From Spirodela intermedia (lineage: Eukaryota > Streptophyta > Magnoliopsida > Alismatales > Araceae): a stretch of 64,000 bases of DNA. Each line of letters starts with the position of its first letter. The first letter of the stretch is position 1. The stretch covers positions 2,147,501-2,211,500 of the forward strand of contig LR746267.1 of assembly GCA_902729315.2 (NCBI GenBank), read 5' to 3'. Positions 1 through 12,835 of this stretch are shown here, in pieces. Under the pieces are notes generated by a model. It did no database searches and had not been told where the DNA came from. It saw nothing but the letters and a program-made list of their open reading frames with translations. A program made the translations under genes and the position numbers.

Positions 1-219
1 AACCTTCAAACTCACTTTAACAATTTCACAAGAACCCCCCCACTTAATTTACACCTCCACGGGGGCAATATTTCATGAACTGGCCAACCAACCCAGAGCT
101 TCATCCAGGGCGAATCACCATGACCAACAACACTAAGAAGATGGGCAAGTAGGCTACAGAAACTTTCGTCAATAATGTTAGAACAGTCAGTATGATGGAA
201 AAAGTCAAACCTCGAGACA
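1..219. other. 3' flank of the malectin-LRR gene
   Basis: This lies just downstream of the stop codon of the minus-strand malectin-LRR gene and probably holds its 3' UTR. No separate gene is seen. Open frames here only extend the last exon in wrong frames. Confidence 0.5.
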
Positions 220-3200
220 TCAAGTGAGGCCAGAATTGACAGAATTCCTAAATGGTTCCTGGATGCGTTGCTGCTTGCCCATCTGCAGATCGCGCGAGGA
301 TTGCGTCCTCGCCTTCGCATATGAGGCTTCCCTTGCTGCAATGAGATTAAACAGTGCAAGATTTACTAATAGACCCAGAATCAGAAATCCTGAATGACAT
401 GTGTTCTGAGATTTTTTTTTTCTATAAAAGGAAAAAAAAAGAAAAAGAAAAAAGGGTAGGGTTGTGTGCATGGGGGTGGGCCTACCGGTGGCGATCCTCT
501 GGGCCCGAAGGATATTCTGCCTCCTTTTCCTCCAGCATATTAGACAAGTGCCCAGTAGAAGAAATGCAAGAACTGATCCCAGTGCAATCCCAATCTTGGC
601 TACTGAGGAGAGGTGAGGACCACAAGAGGGTAGCCCAGGTATGCCGCAAAGCCCTCCATTGCCAGTGAAACTGCCAATGGCAGCAGAAAATCCCAGGTTA
701 TTAAAAAAAAAAAAAAACTGTAAATTTTTGAATTGGATCGGATCAAGAGAAACTACACACTTGAAGCTAGCTCTGTGAAGAGGCCGTCCTCCAAGAGAGG
801 CAGGAACCCTTCCAGATAGAAAGTTTCCATTGAGATTCCTACGCAGTCATGCAGATCCAGGCTCTCATAAGTCTATGCTTCCTATTCCCGGAAATAGTAA
901 AAATAAAATAAAAAATAAAAACAAAACTCAGAGATCAATTTTTTACAGTATCCGTAGCCGTTTCAGTTGGCCAAGCGTCTCAGGGATGGAACCATTCAGC
1001 ACGTTGTATGAGAGATCTCTGCAAAAAAAACCCTCTTTTAGTTAATTAAAAGCTGCATCAACTAATAATTTTCCTTTTATGACTTGAAGGTATTTGCTTC
1101 CTAACATTGCTAGGAGTTTTGCCCATTTAATGACGGACAAAGGACCTTGCAAACTCAAGTAGGAAGAAGAAAATCAAGTGAATTGGGGTATGCATGCTTT
1201 GCATATTTGCTGCACAGTTCAATGTTATGATGTGAATAAAGAACGCATGATCAAAGTTCGCATTGAGTTGGGGAAAATTAAAATTTTTCAATCATATTAC
1301 ATTGAAGTCCGTATAAATAAACAAAAGCTTTGCAAAGCGCTGCAATATAAACTGTGACAACAACCTGAATTGAAATAATTGCCACTATAATGATGCGGAC
1401 TTTGGCTCAAAGCTACTGCGTCGAAAGTTTTTTTGAGAGACACTTTGGCCATTCAGAGCATTTTTTAGTAGAAAGACGGAACTAAACCTACCACGCTAAG
1501 TGACAGTGCCATCTTCCAAGGCTACCCGTCTGTTTTCTGTTTCAGTGACAGTGTCTATGTGATTGTCTATGATACTTCTTTTGAAAATTGGTGATGAATA
1601 TCAACGAATCTTCACTACAAAATGCAAAAAAATCGTCAAAAATGTTCTATGGAAATGATACGATGATGACCCTACATGAGGATGGATATTCTCTTTTGTT
1701 TCGGTGGTGTTCTTGACTGAATAGGAAACAAAGCAGCGGCCAATGGAGAAAAATTCCAATTGGTGACAGGCTTGATGATGGGCAATAAAGATTCCTACCC
1801 GCTAGCTTCTAGGCAGCCGACTAAGAAAGCTTGATGAATAGGAACCTCCTTTCTGCTGTGAAACTTCACATTCAAGTGGAAGAAGAAAAAAAATCTATGC
1901 GAATACAATTCCACCTTTAAGTAGCGAAAGAGTACACACCAGCATCCGTTTCATTTTAAACCCATAAAATTATGTTCTTGCCTAGAAATGTTGGAAGACA
2001 GTGTAATCCTTGGCATACTGAACAGGTAGCATAAATCATCAAAAGAACACCGATCCAAGTCTAGTGCCGGTGTCAAATGATTAGCAGGAACCAAAAATGT
2101 TTTTGCCACGTTGCACCAGGTCAAATAAATTTTTCTGATGAAGTGTAAATACATAAAAACAATGAAAAGTAAACAGAAGAGAGGTTCGTTCTATACTTTG
2201 GCAGTTCACGGTTCATGCGAATTCACAGACCCTTTTATTTAATGATTATCCAGTACGAACCGGTTTCCGAAAATAGTGATGTGATTGTGCGCCTGTGTTT
2301 ATTCATTTCAATTTTTATATTTTATCTTTTATAAGAGGATCGAGATAATTTATTTTTCAAATTAAATATCTCCACTTATTTTTAATGCTTTTACTATTTT
2401 ATTTCATTACCTTGAAAATTCCATAATTTTTAATTATCATTATTAATCCTAATATATTTAAATGTTTAGCGAATAATAAAAACATTTTATTTGCACATCA
2501 TAAGTCTTCCTTATTTATGATTAAAAGTTTTAGAGATTGATGTTTTTCCTTGCGTGCTAATGTTTCCTCAGAACTTTGTAATTTCATAGAGTTTTAGATT
2601 ACCTATAAGAGATTAACGTATTTAGGCAGTCTTGCAATTCATTTAACTTTGCTAGATTCTTCATAATTTCTCGACAATTCTTACAACTAGATATTTTCAT
2701 TTGAATTTCAAACATCTCTCCCATCTCCAATCAGCAAAAAAAGCATGTACTTCTACTAGTGGAATAAAACTAACGAGAGGAAAATTTTAAAGATATTTGA
2801 TTTTGAACGAAAGGTGAACGAGAATATTTTGGGCCAAAAAACAGATCCTACCTTCCAGTGAAGGATAAAAGATAAATCAATGCACAGTTACATGTTAGTA
2901 CAATGATTCCTTTTAATAAAGTCATGCATAATTATGCATCGAAGTAGTTTCCACATGAAAAGAAATCATTTGAATGCTTAGTGGATTCATAGAAAATGAT
3001 TTTTATGAGATTATATTGACTCTTTACTTGATGGACCTTTAACCTCTAGATGGGAAACTGGACTTTAACTATTTTCCTCGAAATGAATATTTTAGTATTG
3101 GAATTTGATCGAATGAAGAACTCATCAAATTTACAAAAAAGACCCAATTAAAAATTTGAATCATAATATGATTGCGGAAACAAGACTCTGCAAAAATCGA

Positions 3201-6200
3201 CTTATTATGCACAGTTAATACAAATATGGTCCATTGACTTTAACGAGTTCAGAAAAGTGAGTTCAGAGGCTATCCACCACAGGATGAAGTCATTGTAGTG
3301 ATTGCGAATTCAATGAATCAGTAGAGATTAGATTTTTCCAAGGATTACATATTCAAAGAAACTTAATAAGAAATAACCTTTAACTTTTTCAGTCTTAGAG
3401 CATTTTAACTATGTTGCCACGTGTGAGACACCATACGCACTCCCTGACACCATGAACTCGTTTTGTTTTTCTCCAAACGTAAAATGGTAAACTCTCTAGA
3501 AAAGTTGAACTATAAACTAGTTTTTCGTTGAAGGCCCTAGCATGATATAATTCAATTCCAGATGCAGTCAACCTTCGAAAAGACAACTTGAGAAACGAAC
3601 TCACTAAAAACGAAGAACTTGTAAATTCAAAGGATGCAAAGAAATAAGCACGATGCAAATGTCAAGACAATGTCCTAATCGTTGACTTTGTTCCTCTTCT
3701 AGTCTAACCAGAGAAAGTGGGCTTCGTATTTCTGGTATAATTTAGCAGCAAGATCTTTCAATTTTCGTCTTAAACATAAAATTAATCCGTCCTAGTTTCA
3801 AAATAATCAAGAATATTAAATTTCTAGGGCTAGTATGTGGGTGTAACTTTCTCGTGGGTAAGAATAGATGTAATTCCTGGAAGAGAAAACATTCAAAAAA
3901 CGAAGATGTATATAGAAAGAGAACATATGCATAGAAAAACAAAAAGCTTTAGAAGTTTACGCACAGTGTTTCTAGTGCAGAGACTCTTCCAAGAGAATCT
4001 GGTATAGGTCCATGGATGGCATTTCCGCTCAAGTTTCTAGTATGAAAAGGAACAAACCAATCAGTCTTTAAACAGACAGACTGTAGAAAAATATTAAGAA
4101 ATTGAATGAAATAACTCAATTGTAACAGAAAAAGTCAACGCCTTTCAATAGAAAACAGGTTCCACCGACACAAGAGGAGTCACAAAAACCATGCTTTAGA
4201 AACCGACAGAGTGTAGAAAAACATTAAAAAGTTGAATGAAATGAATCAATTGTCACAGAAAAAGTTTATATGCCTTTCAATACCAAACAGGTTCCACCGA
4301 CACTAAAATAGTAACAAAGCATGCTTCAGAAATTCTCCATTTTCTGAATGCATCTTATATAGACTTATCATTCCTTTTGCCTTGAAAGTTAATAGTGACA
4401 TTTAATCATCACTTATGAAAAAGAAGAGCAAACATTTACGAGCTCTGACAAAGAGGGAAAATCCCCTTTCCAATTGAATTGTATATATACTCCGGGCAAC
4501 TCAAATATTGAGGGCTCTCGAAAAGATAGACTGAGTCCCTCTCAGATTGCAAAATACTCTCGCCCACTTTTATAAACTAGAAAGATAAATGGACAGAATT
4601 ATCAACCAGCAAGCTTTCATACCTAAAAAGGCAACCATCCCTATCCAACTGATCAGAGAATCTAATTAATTCATTATTATATTTTTAAAAATAATTTCGA
4701 TGCTTTATTGAACAGAAATATTAAATTCAGTGGTGTAAAAAAGAAATATAAGTAAAGAAGGCATTAAGGAAACGGTTTTTAGTAAATCGTCTAAGATTGT
4801 CTGCCCTTAAGAGGTGAAGCCTGAAATGATCAAAGTAAAATTTTCATTCCCATAGACACATAAGCTTAATTTCGGGCCTATTATAAATTATTCGTGATAT
4901 TTACAGAAACAACAGCATCCTTAACCATTTCTGCGTGTCTAAAACCAGCGAGGCACCATTAACAAATGTGAACTGGGAAGATAAATCTTCGTCAAATAAA
5001 GCATGACACCCATTTTATGAAAATCTCTTCCATATAAACATGCGTTTTAGAAGATCAGCTTTCTCTTTTCCTTTTCTTTCCCAACCACAAGGCTCATCGT
5101 CAACTCACACATGACTTCGATGAAGTCAAACCAACAAGCAGAGATAGAAAACTTTCCAGCCAAATAACCCAAACACCCTCTTCTTGTGGAGTACTCTGAC
5201 TTGGTGAACAATACATCCAATATGCATTAGCCGAGTTCTCATCCTGTTTAGCAAGTTGAATGTCACACAATCCACTTCCTCTTATGTCCTGGTCCAACAA
5301 TCATTGTGGAGTTATATGGGGACTAGTTGCTACTCCTAGAGTTTGTGTGACACCCCTTATGTCCACCGTGTGACAGTTAACTCTTGTGTTGAGTGTACTA
5401 TTAGAAATCTTGGGAGTAAGCCATTTTTTCTTCTTGTCCCTTTTCTCGTCGCTCAAAACTTTTTACTACAGAGGATTTTCTGATCCCAACAATCATCAAT
5501 TCTATCATCTCTAAAGTGTTCACCTCGGAACACAGAAAAGTCATAATTTCTACAGAACTACAAAATACAACCACTCACAGTCGAATAGGATGCTGCATTT
5601 CCACTCAGAGAAACGTGTTAAGCTTTTTTGATGAGAATGCCCAGTCTCCACATTAGATCAGATGCAGACAGTAAATGTACTGGGGAATTCGGGAACATAA
5701 CCTCTGAGAATGTTAGCCGAAATTGTGTTCTTTCTTCCACCTGGGTCAAGCCAATTACGCACATTAACCAGGATTTCATGCTAGATCTACGAGGCAAGAA
5801 CCAGCCAAATATTGCTAAGAATAGCACTTTGACAAAAAAGGATCAGCCAGCCATCACCTACATCGTCCCCATTAAGAAAAACGACGATAACAAGTTTCGT
5901 CGAATTGGTCCCCTAGGATCTGAATAGACCAATTCAGTATTCAATAATGACAAAAGAAATTTGACAACATCTATGACCTTCTACACAGAATTTTACTGTC
6001 CACAGATTGAGATAGTGCAATTCCCATCCAAAACACCTCAATTCTCAACAGTCTTATTTAATCTTGTGAACAACTTCTTTCACAGCAGAAAAGACATCTA
6101 CCTTCTATTGGAGATCCACATTATTACATAGGACAGACAATAAAGCCAAACAGAATAACCTTCTGTGCTTCACCAAGACTATTAACCTACCAATCTACCT

Positions 6201-9200
6201 AGCACTCTCTAAACGCATATCAGACCTTGTGGAACCAACAGACCTAAAAAAAAGGATAAATATTCGAGACTCTACAAGTAATAATCCTAAGATTACAAGT
6301 AACATTTCCCCATTCGCAAGCAATTACTTTGTTACTAGCCCATAAACCAAAACCACAATCAAGTCACTAAGCACTCCGTATTTTAGTGTATTTAGCCCTA
6401 TCCAACACCATAAATTGTGTTTTTTGTCTGCAAGTATGGAATTACAGGCATTGAGACCTAGAATCAGAAAAACTTTAGAGAAGCAATAACATCAAAGAGA
6501 GTGATAAAGGTTCCCGACAACTGATTATGAGCCTCTAACAAGTGTATATAACGATATCGAACCAACTGTAATCAACTGTCTAAAAAGAACTACAAATGAG
6601 TATCTGGTAGACTGTTGTGGTAAAACGATCTTCACTTGCGACCCCGTTGGGAATGAGGCCGCCAGCTTGAGGTTGGTGGGGCAAGAGAGTGTTGGCTAGT
6701 GACCGATCACAACCCAATGGGAGATTAGAACTCTAGGTACCAGAAAGAAAAGGAACACATGGGAAGCAGTCACAGACCCAGATTCTGGGAACTTAAGCCA
6801 GATGGTATTATAACCTTAAGAAATAAAGCAGAATACATCAGCTAAACCTGAAGGATGATAAAAGAAATGCACGTATTTATTTCTATATTTTATCTGTTTA
6901 AGTATCTGCACAGTCCCAGTAAGCTGCCATTGGAAAACTGCCCGAAACACAGATATTAACAAAAAGCTCATCAACTTACATGGTCTGCAGATGACGCAAT
7001 TTAGATATCCCACTTGGTAGAAATCCTCTTAAACCTTGGTTGTCAAGACCACTGCACATAGGGAAAAACCAAAAAACAAATTAGGTTCTGCTACAAATAA
7101 AACATAGTGAATCAAGGCAATGAGAGCCGCGACAGCTTCCAAATTAAATCAACCAGAAATGAAAATTCAAAAGAATAATTTCTAGATGTGGTCATATAAA
7201 TACACCTTCATTTGGCCCTGTCAGTGAAATTTAAATGATGCTAGGTCCTATTCACAAGTATCAACAGTTTTTTATCATTTACATCGACAGAAAGGAAGGA
7301 CAGATGACGAGCCATATCACTTTCCACAAGTTCTAGTCAAAAGTTCTCATTAAATGGTAATGCACAGTATGGTTGATTTCCTCTCCAGATCCAATTTTCA
7401 TCTGTGGCATTATCAACTGAGAATTTCATTTCATTTCTACAAGATAAAAGAAGGTAACCACTCAGCACATGCCAATGAATCTAGAACTTTAGATCAGGAA
7501 GACTCTTTTTCACTACAGGAGATTCACATGTTGTTCCAACTAACCAAAACCCCACCACCCATCTCTACAACAAAATCCATAGTCATAAGATTTTATTCAT
7601 ATCACTTCAAAAATTAATCTTTGCTCGTTACATCATCTCAATGTTTCCATCTGTTGTATAAAAGCTTGAATACTCTGGGTCAGTTCTACAACAAAAAAGG
7701 TTGATATAGCCAGAGATAGTTGAATCATTGACAACATTCTAATGCAGCCAACTTTCTTTCTTTTCCATCATTCGATTTCTCGGTCTACAATTGCAGCTCC
7801 ATCTCTTCAATGAGTTTCAAAAATGCGATTGACGAGATCTCCATTTCATAAAATATTTAACCAATCACAGTTTCCATGATTTTGATCAATTATTCTTTTC
7901 TGATTTTGTAACCCATCACCATCATAAATGTTAATGAACTCAGCAAAGAAAAATGGTCGATACTGCTAAATGGCACAAGTTACCATCACAGTTGTCATGA
8001 GCACTGATACATACTCAGTCATTCGAAAAAGCCAAAAATAAAGGCACCTACGACCATCTAAAGGTAGCCAAAAATTCATTACTTGCTAACCATAATAAAC
8101 TTGACAAGTTCTTGCTGGTCTTCATTTACTAACACCTATCACTGTTCACTGGAAGGTACTCATTAGTCAGTGAAGGGGAGAGCACTAGTATTCTTCCGGT
8201 GGCCAACACAAAAATGAAAATTAAGGACATCGAAACCTGAAAATATAAACTCTTTCTCAAGAATTTAAACATTTTTCAGACCAGCAAAGCTACAATGATG
8301 CAAATTAGTGCATAGATGTTCATATGTCGATTTTCACTTGATATCTTCTGTGGAAAAACTTTTACCCTAAAAGGCATGCCCTTTGTTATTAAATCATTAT
8401 TTTACAAGGTCAACATAAACAAAATAAAAGGCAACCGGGACAGACAGTTCTGGATTTTAATGTGGCATCAGTATTTATCACCTTTCCCTTTAGCAAGCAT
8501 GTAACATCACCTAAATCATATCATTCTTGAAGAGTGTTTTATATTCACTGTAAAAGCCCAATTCATGTGCTGAAGAGGGAGACTATAATTTTGGAGAGCT
8601 ACAAAAGGGAAATAATTATAGGTTTTCATAATTGGAGAAAGCAGATGACTCAAAGAAATAAAACGAAGCAACAAGCTTGCATGCTTGATTTTGTAAGTTT
8701 TAAGTAATTACAGTCCATCTATAACCCATTTGGCACTTCTTCTGTCAAATTGGCAGTCTACCCCACTCCATGGATGCTGCTGCGGAACGCATGGATCTCC
8801 ATTCCATCCAAAGCGAAGTGGAAGCCCCAAAGCATTCTTTAGAATTTCCAAAGCTCCGACTGTCACACAATTCAAAATATGAGTAACCAATATCCAAAAA
8901 ATGAATGACAACACTTTTTTTGATGGATTGAAGAGATTAAGAGTTCAATTGAATTTGAATCTCCTTTATTTTCAAGTCCCAAGTGTTCATAATTGAACAG
9001 AGAAAAGAAAGCGGATTCACAGAGGAAGGGGTAGATCCTCATTCAAAACCACTGAAATACCATGAATTAAGAAAAGCAAGATGGTTATTTTTTTCTGAGA
9101 ATCATAACCAGTTGGGCTATAGTTTTCAAGGTATCATCTAGACCCTTGGCACAAGGACCCAGATCTTCGAGAATTCAAGTGGACACGCCCAATAGACTTG

Positions 9201-11721
9201 TTCATTGAACCAATCATCTTCTGTTATGCCTCGTTCAGTGAATTGAGTACACACCATTAGGTACACACATTCATATTCACTGAACTTTGTGCAGAGAACA
9301 AGCAAGATGATTAACCAATGCAGGCTCCCCAAAATTCCCATTTACTGAAGATGGTAATCATTAAGAATAGTATAGTATTAGTTATTAAAGATAAAAACAT
9401 AATTATAAAGGCAGACCTACTCCACCTGTTGCCATTTTTTTTTGAGTTGAATGACTCAACAATTCTAACAGTAATACATAACATATCATGACCAAAATGA
9501 CTAAAAATATGCACACCTTCTTCGGTTAGTGTTTTAAACTCTGCAGGAATAACTTCAAAGACCTCAATTGCATTGATGATGGCAAGGCTTCCTTTTGCAG
9601 GATGAAAAGCAATGGTCAGAGTCCTGCCCCTCACTGCAACAGTTTTATTGAGCACTAGAACAGTGTTGGGTTTCCCAGTCATGCGGACAATGTCTACATT
9701 CTTAAAGGCGATATCATCATTTATAAGTATGTCAAAAACCCTCTGGCCTTGACGGGTAACCACGGGATCAATCTCAGCAAAATGAAGCCACAGTGAATAA
9801 TTTTTGTTGGGATCCACCTCCATTTGAAATGACATTTGAGAATGACTGTCGCTGCTGACAATCGCTGATTGGTAGAGTTTCTCAGGATAAAAATTGGGTG
9901 CGATTGATGCTCCAGAAATTTTGTTTTCTGTGGATATAGATTGGTCAGACTTTTCGTCAAAACCTTTGATGGCAGTCCAGAACCTGTCCCCACCCCAATG
10001 GTTGCCATTGTAGTCTTCATCAAACGCTACCTTTCGAGAACCACATGACAACCTTCTAACAGTCCTGAGAACCATTTCCTTTCCCCATGATTGACCGAGG
10101 TAGTACGCACTCTCATCAACTTGAAGAATTTCGATGGAAAGTATTGAAGGGTCCCCATGACCAGTGCTGTGGAAACAACAGGAGACTAAGCTGTCTGTGG
10201 CAAATATCAGGGCTTCAACAAATGACTCCTCAGCTATCGTGCTCCAACCAGACCTCAAGGAATAAATTTGAGTTCCTTCAATGGAAACATCAAAGAGAGG
10301 CTCGTTCTGGGCATTGGGTTCAGCGGCCAATGCAAAGAAGAATCTCACCGAATAGTGCCCCAGTGGAATGTTGCTGATGTGATAGCAGTTCTCGGGGCCA
10401 TCAGAAAGAGGAAAATATCTAAGTGTTTTCAGCGGAGGAGCATTAGGACTGGGATGGGACACATTTCCCACTCTTCCACCGGTGTAGGCAAAATCCTTGT
10501 GCCATAAGGTATTAGCTGGCAGAGTGCGAATATCATCACGAGCCCCACAGCTCACCCGAAGAGCAAATGGCTCTGCACAGAAGGTAACTAAGCTTATTAG
10601 AAATACTATTTAATCAGGTGGGTGACTAGAAGTGTGTTACAATCAAACAAGTAGAACCAAAGGCACAAAATAAAAATAATAATTGCTTCCAATAAAATAA
10701 ATCGGAATGAAATAAGTGCCAATAAAAGATGAACATTAATGAAAATTGCATCCAAGTAAAACCTTGAGAATATTCATATTCAGAATCTTTCATCATTTCC
10801 ACTTATGCAGATTTTGTTTCATTAAACTACAAGAATATGTAAGATTTCCAAATTCAACATCTGATAAAAGGGAAGAAACGGGTTAATTTATCACTTAAGA
10901 TAAAAAATTCAAATTAGCTATTCCGGAAATGATAAGAAATCATTGTTGTCAGAGAAGAGTTGCATCAAGAAAAGCTAGGTGAACCGGATGCTCTCAGAAG
11001 CACAAAAACCTTCCATTGGTCCAAACAGATGAAACCCATTGACTGAAGTCAAAAGCAGCTAGTTCAGTAGAGGACTTAGATATCATAAATCAGAGAAGCT
11101 CATCCAAGATATATAGAACAACAAAGTTGTAGCCATCCTACGTTCGAAATGGTATTTGGCTTACACGGGATAATAAGGCTTTTAGTGGAAGGGAATGCAG
11201 CTAGTGAAATAGTATGTGGCCCTTGACGATTATTCCCCAGCTACAATTTTTTAGAACGATTTTTTGTTTCTTAAAATTGGGGCAGTGGGTGACATCGTCT
11301 CCAAAAAATAATCACAGACAGAAAATAAGAGAAAAATTCATGGTACCCATGCAATCCCATAATTACGCTTGAAATCGACAGATACCAGCCCAGACAACTG
11401 TTCTCGTTCACCAACAGTTCTAGCCTACTTAAAGAAAAAGCACCAAAGTATCGCCGTCCACATGAAAAAAGAAGGTGAGTGTGCCTGCTGAAGAGACCCA
11501 GAGAGAGGAACAACGAATCGTCCGAAGACTAGGAACAAATGAAGCAATTTCGCCGTAGGGAACAATCAAAATCAATAGACGACTGAAACAGGGTAACGAA
11601 GTGGAGACAAGTCCGCACCCCTGGCAGCTCCGCAGAACCTGGTGGTCGTCGTTGAAGCCGCGAGGAACAGCAACAGCGCCAACGGAGGCCGGACAAGGAG
11701 AAGGTGAAGATGCGGCATCAT
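220..11721 (-). CDS. Malectin-like / leucine-rich-repeat membrane protein without kinase (At1g25570-like)
   Basis: Nine exons, in transcript order: 11721-11619, 10572-9517, 8859-8712, 7051-6980, 4036-3965, 1018-947, 838-761, 670-486, 335-220. They total 1902 nt and 633 aa, all in phase at GT-AG borders. Exon 1 gives a signal peptide (MMPHLHLLLVRPPLALLLF). Exon 2 encodes the malectin-like, carbohydrate-binding type domain (about residues 38-385, starting FALRVSCGARDDIRT). Exon 3 carries the LRR N-cap WNGDPC. Exons 4-6 are each exactly 72 nt, one 24-residue LRR apiece; exon 7 holds a fourth. Exon 8 holds the GGLCGIPGLPSCG cap and one transmembrane helix (about 560-579, then WRKRRQ). The cytosolic tail is about 50 residues, with no kinase. 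Length and domain order match Arabidopsis At1g25570 from memory. A cell-surface sugar-binding role is inferred. Introns 4 and 5 are about 2.9 kb each. Confidence 0.93.
4075..4333. repeat. Imperfect tandem duplication, about 130 bp x 2, just upstream of LRR exon 5
   Basis: Two units start with GACAGA(C/G)TGTAGAAAAA at 4075 and 4205. Both continue through a TTGAATGAAAT motif, a GCCTTTCAATA motif and AACAGGTTCCACCGACAC. It lies in intron 4 of the malectin-LRR gene, 40 bp beyond the exon 5 acceptor. Confidence 0.8.
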
Positions 11722-12835
11722 CCCCCCTCTATCCCTCCTCCTCCTTGCCCACGGCGAATCCTAGTGCCCTCGCCGCAGGACCCCAATCCCCAAAAGAACC
11801 ATCACCCTTTTCTGCATTGCTCCCCAATCTGCCCAATATGAACTCTTAGTCCACCTTCCACCACTCCCTCCGCCCCGTCCCCCTCTCTCTCTCTCTCTCT
11901 CTCGCTATCAATCTCTATCTCTCTTCCCCCCACCCTCCCTTCTCTCTGATTAGCCATGGCTCAGTAGGTGATAAATCAAAACCGAGTTTAAAGACGTCAA
12001 TTCCATGGCGTTAATGCTTCCCCTCCGCATCTGCCATGGAGCCATTGAATCCCACGGAGACGACGACGACGACAAGGAGACGAGCGGCAGACCAGACCAT
12101 ACTGAAGACAGGAGGAAGACTCTGGTTATGGGGTGGAAGGGCAGCTACGTTTCCGTTTAGCCCCATTAATATTTGTTCCTACGTCATTGAACCTCACTCT
12201 TTTTATATTTCCTTTCGTCTCCATATTTTCCGTACGAAATTACTTCTTTCTCGAGAGTAGAACTCGAGATTGAGTGGCATATTTAAAAGATTTAAGTCTG
12301 GCGACCAGAAAATGGAGCCCCCACCGCCGTCGTGCCGCTGTCACCGCCTTGTGCGGCGGCGTGGCCGGCGGCGCCACCTTGAATCGCACGTGCGGGCATG
12401 TGCCCATCTGCGCAACGGTTTCCCACTTATTTTCGCCACGTGGCATCATTTGACACATCAAGTCAACGGCCCGTCAAACACGACATCCAAGAGGAAATAA
12501 TAATTAGTTAAGAAAGATCCGGTAGAGTGAATATTTTCATTTCCCTATAAACCCTTATATATTATCTTCCTATCCATATCGCGTGGACCCAGCCAACGAC
12601 ATTTTTCACATTTGGGGCACCTTTCGACATTTTATTAAACTTTGAGGGGGAAAACATAATTTCGGCTGACAAGAGTAGTGGATCCTCTGAATTGACGGAT
12701 ATAACCCTTGTTCTCCTTCTAAAAAATGGGGCTAGTTTAGTATTTTCCTACATTTCACCGACGATCTTATCCTTAACCAGGAGAATTTCTCAACCCGAGG
12801 CACTCTTTTGAGAAGACTCCAGATGATCTCCCACC
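11722..12835. promoter_or_regulatory. Divergent upstream region shared by the malectin-LRR gene and CXE copy 1
   Basis: About 1.1 kb separates two divergently placed start codons (11721 minus, 12836 plus), so it must hold both promoters. It contains a CT microsatellite at 11883-11904, in the likely LRR 5' UTR, and a GC-rich patch at 12300-12430. A CTATAAAC motif at about 12544 is a possible but unproven TATA box for the carboxylesterase. No coding feature is supported. Confidence 0.55.
11883..11904. repeat. CT microsatellite
   Basis: A run of CT dinucleotides about 160 bp upstream of the malectin-LRR start codon, on the GA-rich sense strand of that gene. Such tracts are common in plant 5' UTRs. 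Confidence 0.9.

Noticed and set aside
5618-5927. Overlapping open frames on both strands in LRR intron 4
   Set aside because: No recognisable domain and no repeats elsewhere in the window. A decayed mobile element is possible but not supportable.
6600-6740. GC-richer patch in LRR intron 4
   Set aside because: It looks foreign to its surroundings, but no coding sequence, tRNA or organelle match could be argued from the sequence.
220-11721. Receptor kinase interpretation of the malectin-LRR gene
   Set aside because: The frame ends in phase about 50 residues after the membrane helix and no kinase motif occurs down to position 1.
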